Source: Strongylocentrotus droebachiensis
Lineage: Eukaryota; Echinodermata; Echinoidea; Camarodonta; Strongylocentrotidae
Direction: 5' to 3'
Length of the DNA: 64,000 nucleotides
Assembly: GCA_035222895.1 (NCBI GenBank)
Contig: JAVYIG010002755.1
Location: forward strand, 89,501-153,500
Positions 61,601 through 64,000 of this stretch are shown piece by piece. The stretch's first letter is position 1. Every line of letters begins with the position of its first letter. The notes beneath the pieces were generated by a model. That model had not been told where the DNA came from, made no database searches, and saw only the letters and a list, made by a program, of their open reading frames with translations. Made by a program: the position numbers and the translations under genes.

Positions 61601-61686
61601 CAAGATACGCTCCACTGCTTTGATGTCACCTGCGTCTACAGCAATCACGATGCTCCTTTCATGATTCTGCATGATCCGAGGGACAC
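40488..61686 (-). CDS. mib-like: Gene 3: MIB-like paralog, 3' part (coding exons 9-17), continues past right edge
   Basis: Nine exons at 61686-61583, 61205-61063, 56950-56794, 44933-44779, 44230-44104, 43601-43386, 42646-42471, 41451-41249 and 40693-40488 join in phase and correspond one to one to gene 2 exons 9-17. They encode the ankyrin domain, the Ser/Lys linker and the coiled coil with RING remnant. Lengths are identical to gene 2 except for six-base (two-codon) differences in exons 14 and 15. No stop or frameshift was found, so the copy appears intact. Its Mib-repeat and MIB/ZZ exons should lie beyond 64000. Intron 11 is greatly enlarged by repeats (44934-56793). Confidence 0.86.
41249..41451 (-). 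CDS. Gene 3 coding exon 16: Ser/Lys-rich linker
   Basis: KDIARQQSTANRPLRTM, then the diverged VKTNDTGADANSFSSVL, then STVRSGSKKRSSGNSSAK identical to gene 2. Donor TCAG|GTGAAG. Confidence 0.84.
41585..42126. mobile_element. TTAA-flanked MITE (TTAAAGGGATARTTGAGT family), gene 3 intron 15
   Basis: TTAAAGGGATAATTGAGTTC at the left, GAACTCAACTATCCCTTTAA at the right. The unit 1 intron 15 has the single TTAA (about 11130). Second family member at 52710-53274 in opposite orientation. Confidence 0.85.
42471..42646 (-). CDS. Gene 3 coding exon 15: last ankyrin repeat
   Basis: MKMKWGHLGIKTNSDALL, AFLVSHGGDLNAFNG, QPLLEIQSQR. Six bases shorter than gene 2 (two residues lost after the LLQ helix); phase kept. 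Confidence 0.86.
42960..43385. repeat. Degenerate tandem repeat at the start of gene 3 intron 14
   Basis: Roughly ten copies of a 35-40 bp motif with TATTCTCAGTTTGTTTCATA and TACCTCGGTAAT. On the gene strand each unit resembles the exon 14 donor GAG|GTATGA. Confidence 0.65.
43386..43601 (-). CDS. Gene 3 coding exon 14: ankyrin repeats
   Basis: GRCNVNVVDSEFGSCPLAAA, VVDVLVKHGADINLP, GKTSLQFAV, ending KEEPYMTE at donor CCGAG|GTATGACA. Two codons shorter than gene 2 near the start. The intron just beyond the donor is a degenerate tandem repeat. Confidence 0.88.
44104..44230 (-). CDS. Gene 3 coding exon 13: ankyrin repeat
   Basis: AMTKLLDKIPRLAEAMDKNG then CPLYSAAFKGCRDAAELL. Phase 2 in, phase 0 out. 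Strongly diverged from gene 2 at exposed-type positions while the core (DKIPRL, FKGCR, AAELL) is kept. Confidence 0.87.
44779..44933 (-). CDS. Gene 3 coding exon 12: ankyrin repeat
   Basis: AGHNMTPVLLSIQSGGRTIV and LKAVSSDLMSGMHAAAS. Same unusual donor (ACATA|GTGTGT) as gene 2, phase 2. Confidence 0.82.
45655..46500. repeat. Inverted pair of T-rich/A-rich blocks
   Basis: 45655-45830 (GGTTGTCCTCGAC then long T runs) and the inverted 46310-46500 (long A runs then CGAGGACAACC), about 480 bp apart. Could be the ends of one element or two opposed copies. Confidence 0.55.
47288..47990. repeat. Direct repeat, copy 1, with 61-bp minisatellite
   Basis: Nearly the same as 51083-51690. Its end carries three tandem units of about 61 bp (GGGGCAGAATGTGAACGAAA), each with a CAATGACG/CGTCATTG hairpin. 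A diverged third relative is at 45240-45500. Confidence 0.75.
49685..50205. repeat. Three tandem copies of a ~180-bp repeat
   Basis: Each copy contains CAATTGTCTACAAAGGTATC and CATACTAGTCTATTGATGTG; copies start near 49685, 49865 and 50045. AT-rich, no open frame. Confidence 0.85.
51083..51690. repeat. Direct repeat, copy 2
   Basis: Same sequence as 47288-47990, offset about 3.8 kb, but with only one copy of the 61-bp unit. Confidence 0.75.
51724..51806. mobile_element. 83-bp hairpin element
   Basis: GCAAAGCACCAGC at one end and its exact complement at the other, with a CpG-rich interior. Likely a minimal MITE. Confidence 0.6.
51854..52688 (-). mobile_element. Truncated non-LTR retrotransposon (C-terminal RT region), frameshifted
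   Basis: Minus-strand translation gives WLQCNKLSLNFEETKYVLF, FLGIKI...SWKPHI, then in another frame LTYCCMIWGNTF and RQHADLHQF, typical of the region after the YADD motif in CR1/Rex-like LINEs. One-base shift near 52325. The catalytic motifs are absent; the 3' tail may be the block at 45005-45190. Confidence 0.75.
52710..53274. mobile_element. TTAA-flanked MITE, inverted relative of 41585-42126
   Basis: TTAAAGGGATAGTTGAGTTC ... CACTCAACTATCCGTTTAA. Interior matches 41585-42126 in reverse orientation. Shares its right TTAA with the next element. Confidence 0.85.
53271..54029. mobile_element. TTAA-flanked MITE with ~115-bp terminal inverted repeats
   Basis: Left GACAAGTCCACTCGAAAAAT, right inverted equivalent ending GGGCTTTAA. 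The inverted repeats run about 115 bp, to AAGAAAGTTATGA. Resembles an abundant echinoderm repeat (from memory). Confidence 0.82.
54030..56793. other. Gene 3 intron 11, distal part
   Basis: No gene. Matches 18700-21152 of unit 1 in parts; contains a CAGGCGCGAATCCAGG element end with a G run (54679-54720) and GC-rich stretches (54840-55190) specific to this unit. Confidence 0.45.
56794..56950 (-). CDS. Gene 3 coding exon 11: ankyrin repeats
   Basis: NKYEAVKYLLDQGADVHAV, CLAKACEHGFFQCAHYLL, MHGADLNHK. Boundaries identical to gene 2 exon 11; donor ACAAG|GTAAGG. Confidence 0.86.
57707..59345 (+). mobile_element. L2/CR1-like LINE, 5'-truncated and frameshifted
   Basis: RT motifs NYRPIANLPFLGKVLER, LLDYTAAFDTINHDLL, GVPQGSVVGPLLF and YADDTQIY in frame one, then the C-terminal part (SNLTFKQHISNICKSA, HIDYCNSSLSGLP, RAFSVIAPALWN) in another frame after 58518. 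The tail ends in (ATT)n. The unit 1 site (about 22190) is empty. Lies antisense in gene 3 intron 10. Confidence 0.88.
59837..59991. mobile_element. Unit 2-specific insertion with CAACGAGC / GCTCGTTG ends
   Basis: About 155 bp, GC-richer than its surroundings, absent at 23590 in unit 1. Short inverted ends; family unknown. Confidence 0.45.
61063..61205 (-). CDS. Gene 3 coding exon 10: ankyrin repeat
   Basis: ITLLGCSALKGDVHMMKFL, then GAFTDNDHCAPLHHSTL. Donor CTTGC|GTAAGA, phase 2. Nine residue changes but only about two silent changes against gene 2. Confidence 0.86.
61583..61686 (-). CDS. Gene 3 coding exon 9: first ankyrin-type helix pair
   Basis: VPRIMQNHERSIVIAVDAGD followed by VERILAIHPES. 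Acceptor GCCTCTAG, donor ATCG|GTTAGT. Phases as in gene 2. Confidence 0.86.
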
Positions 61687-62004
61687 CTAGAGGCAAGGAA
61701 AAACATTGCCATATAAAGCTTGTAACGAACGCTCGCGTAATCACGTTTTACGTTTTGAGTACTTTCGTAGATACAATCTAATACAGCGTTTGTCATACTT
61801 TTTATAGTCACGGCAGAGAAATAAAAACATTTGCGATATATGACGATATTCGGGCACCTCGCTAACAAAAGAGATATTCTGGCACCTCGTTGACTAATTA
61901 TGTGGATATTAGGGCACCTTACTGCTTGGAATCCTACCGTTTCAAGATGTATGCGAGAGAGCGCGGAGCGACTGAGGAAAAAAGTCACTGTATTGTCCTT
62001 AAAA

Positions 62005-63667
62005 CAGGGGCGGCCGAGCGACTTCCAAAGTAGGGTGGGGGGGGGGGGGGGCACCAACAAAAAAGCGCACTTTTTGGAGAAAAAAAGGGCACCTACAGTG
62101 GGAAATCTCAAAGCGAAAATATACAATTTTTTAGACATTGGTATATACCCCTACATTGTGATTACATTATCAGGGATGATTTCAATATTTGTTTCTCTTC
62201 ATACATCATGCAAGATATCGCTTAAGCATCATACTTTACAGTTGGGTTTGATGTCTGAATATGCATTTACGAGCGAGCGAAGCGAGCGAGAAAATTTTTA
62301 AAGATCTGTGAGGTCGCAGTGCGAAAAATTACATCTTATAAAGAGGAAAAAAGCCAATCGTGATGGGGTTATAAGCACATTCTCATAACGGAAGACTGAA
62401 AAGACCTTTGATAAGTAACATAATTATATCATCTTTAAATGCGAGCGAGCGCAGCGAGCGAACTTTGGGGGAAATTGCTCTTAGTCGCTTTAAATAAGGG
62501 GCACGTTTAATGATTACATGAAAAGGGGACAATTATCGAAAGGGATAAGACACTTATTAGAAAAGAAAAGGAGCACGTGTTAAAGTACAAAGGATAATTA
62601 TAAGAGGTGAAAATGAGGCATTTTTTCACCTGAAAAGAGGCACTCACCAGTGATGAAAAAGAGGCTTTTACGAAAATGGGAAATAGGCATTTGTTGACGG
62701 AAAAGGGGCACCCATCAGATTTTTATAGGGGCATTTATAAGAGGTGAAAAGGGGATAGGTCCCTTACTAGAAAGGAAAAGGGGCACGTATCATTATTAAA
62801 AGGGGAATTATCAGAGTTGAAAAGGGGCACTGACCAGATATGACAAGGGGCACTTATGAAAATGTAAAAGGGGCACTTATAATAAAGGAAAATGTGCATT
62901 TGTTGAATAAAAAGGGGGCACCGTTCAGATTTTTAAAAGGGACAGTTATGAGAAGGGGAAGGAGCTCTTTCTTTTCAATGGGGGCATTTATCATAAGGAA
63001 AAAGGGCACTTATTAGAAAGGGAAAGGGGTAGTTATGAGAAAGGGAAGGAGCTCTCTCTTTTTAATGGGGGCACTTATCATAAGGAAAAGGGGCACTTAT
63101 TAGAAAATAAGAGGGGCACATGTTAAATTGAAAGGTGTGCTCATCCGAGTTTAAAAAAGGGGTAGTTATTAAAAGGAGAAGGGGCACTTCTTACAAAGGA
63201 AAAAAAGGGGAAGTTGTCAAAGTAAAAGGAGCACCTCTCAGTTTTGAATAGGGCAATTATCAGAGGTGAAGGGGGCACTTATTACAAGTGAAAAGGGGCA
63301 GTTCTCGTACCTGAAAAGAGGCACTTACTAGAGATTAAAAAGGGCACTTATTCAAGATAATTTCAAGATTTATGAGAATGGAAAATGGACACTTATTGCA
63401 AAGAAAAATGGGAACATGTCGAAGGAAAAGGGGCACGTGTCAAAAATAAAAAGGGCACTCGTCAGAGGTGAAAAGGGGGAAGGGGCACTTTTACTAAGTA
63501 ATAGGGGCACTTGTCAAAGTAAAAGGGGCACCTTTCCTATGTAAAAGGGGCACTTCTTACAAAATAAAATGGGTACTTTTCCTATGTAAAAAGGGGCACT
63601 TTTGGGGTATCTGAAAAAGTGGGGGGGGGGGCACTGTGCCCCCCTGCCCCCGGGAAAACCGCCTCTG
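62005..63667. mobile_element. hAT-like element filled with GGGGCAC minisatellite
   Basis: Ends CAGGGGCGGCCGAG and CCGCCTCTG; exact 8-bp target duplication CCTTAAAA (61997-62004, 63668-63675), single in unit 1 (about 25612). G runs at both subtermini. The interior (about 62470-63600) is a long degenerate array of AAAAGGGGCACTTAT-type units, plus GAGCGAAGCGAGC palindromes. No transposase. Confidence 0.87.
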
Positions 63668-63675
63668 CCTTAAAA

Positions 63676-64000
63676 CTTTATTTCTGCATGAAAATAAAAA
63701 GCAGTTTCTGATAATTTGTTTTCACACAATTGAGTTTTATTTCATTATAGATCCAGAAATAGTTTAACGAATTTGTCTTGCGGCACCGCTGTCTTGAGGT
63801 TTCGAAGTGTAAGGTTGACACAATAAATCACGAATTCTCAGGCTGTGCGAGTACGCGACGTGACTCGTATTAAACCCTACATTTTACCGGTGTCTGACAT
63901 AGGGGAACGTGTATAACAATGGAACGAAGTTTCTATTCACAAGCCCAGCAGACAAGTCCACAAGTCCGTTTCTACTAAATGAAAATACAGATGATACAAT
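63676..64000. other. Gene 3 intron 8, partial
   Basis: Aligned with 25620-25990 of unit 1. No gene feature; exon 8 of gene 3 should lie just beyond the edge. Confidence 0.6.

Overview
This is animal nuclear DNA: spliced genes with GT-AG introns, AT-rich introns, and many families of inverted-repeat elements and LINEs. No prokaryotic gene organisation is visible. Several repeats (a TTAA-flanked element with ends like GGACAAGTCCAC, a GGGCCCCGTCTTACAAAGAG inverted repeat, and a tRNA-derived SINE with a CTCCACCCAGGTGTAAATGG block) resemble sea-urchin or echinoderm repeats as I remember them. A marine deuterostome, probably an echinoderm, is favoured but not proven.

The window is part of a head-to-tail tandem array of Mind-bomb (MIB)-like genes, all on the minus strand. 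Gene 1 (positions 3243 to the left edge) has its first four coding exons here. Gene 2 (33606 to 9246) is complete in my model: 17 coding exons with compatible phases throughout, encoding about 890 residues in the order MIB/HERC2 - ZZ zinc finger - degenerate second MIB/HERC2 - two Mib repeats - ankyrin repeats - Ser/Lys-rich linker - coiled coil - C-terminal RING remnant. Gene 3 (right edge to 40488) shows its last nine exons. Position 1 aligns with about 30046, and position 64000 with about 25990, so the whole window is two offset copies of one repeat unit of about 30 kb. The second copy is longer mainly because of a repeat island of about 7.7 kb at 45005-52688.

The encoded protein belongs to the family of E3 ubiquitin ligases that act on Notch ligands, but these copies are unusual. 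The C-terminal RING has lost its first Cys pair and another Cys pair, keeping only Cys-Gly-His and Cys-Pro-Tyr-Cys, in both copies where it is visible. The MIB/ZZ modules and the RING/coiled-coil exon are nearly identical between paralogs, while the ankyrin exons differ mostly by amino-acid-changing substitutions. This pattern points to a recognition surface under diversifying selection.

Comparing the two units gives many empty sites, so individual insertions can be dated as later than the duplication. These include an 880-bp near-perfect palindrome with TA flanks (31231-32110), two hAT-like elements with 8-bp target duplications (3692-4806, 62005-63667), several TTAA-flanked elements, a MITE family with TAGGGACTTTTAGATT ends, an antisense L1/Tx1-like LINE with a 1182-codon open frame (12149-15866), and an L2/CR1-like LINE broken by a 17-bp duplication (57707-59345). 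No tRNA, rRNA or CRISPR structures were seen.
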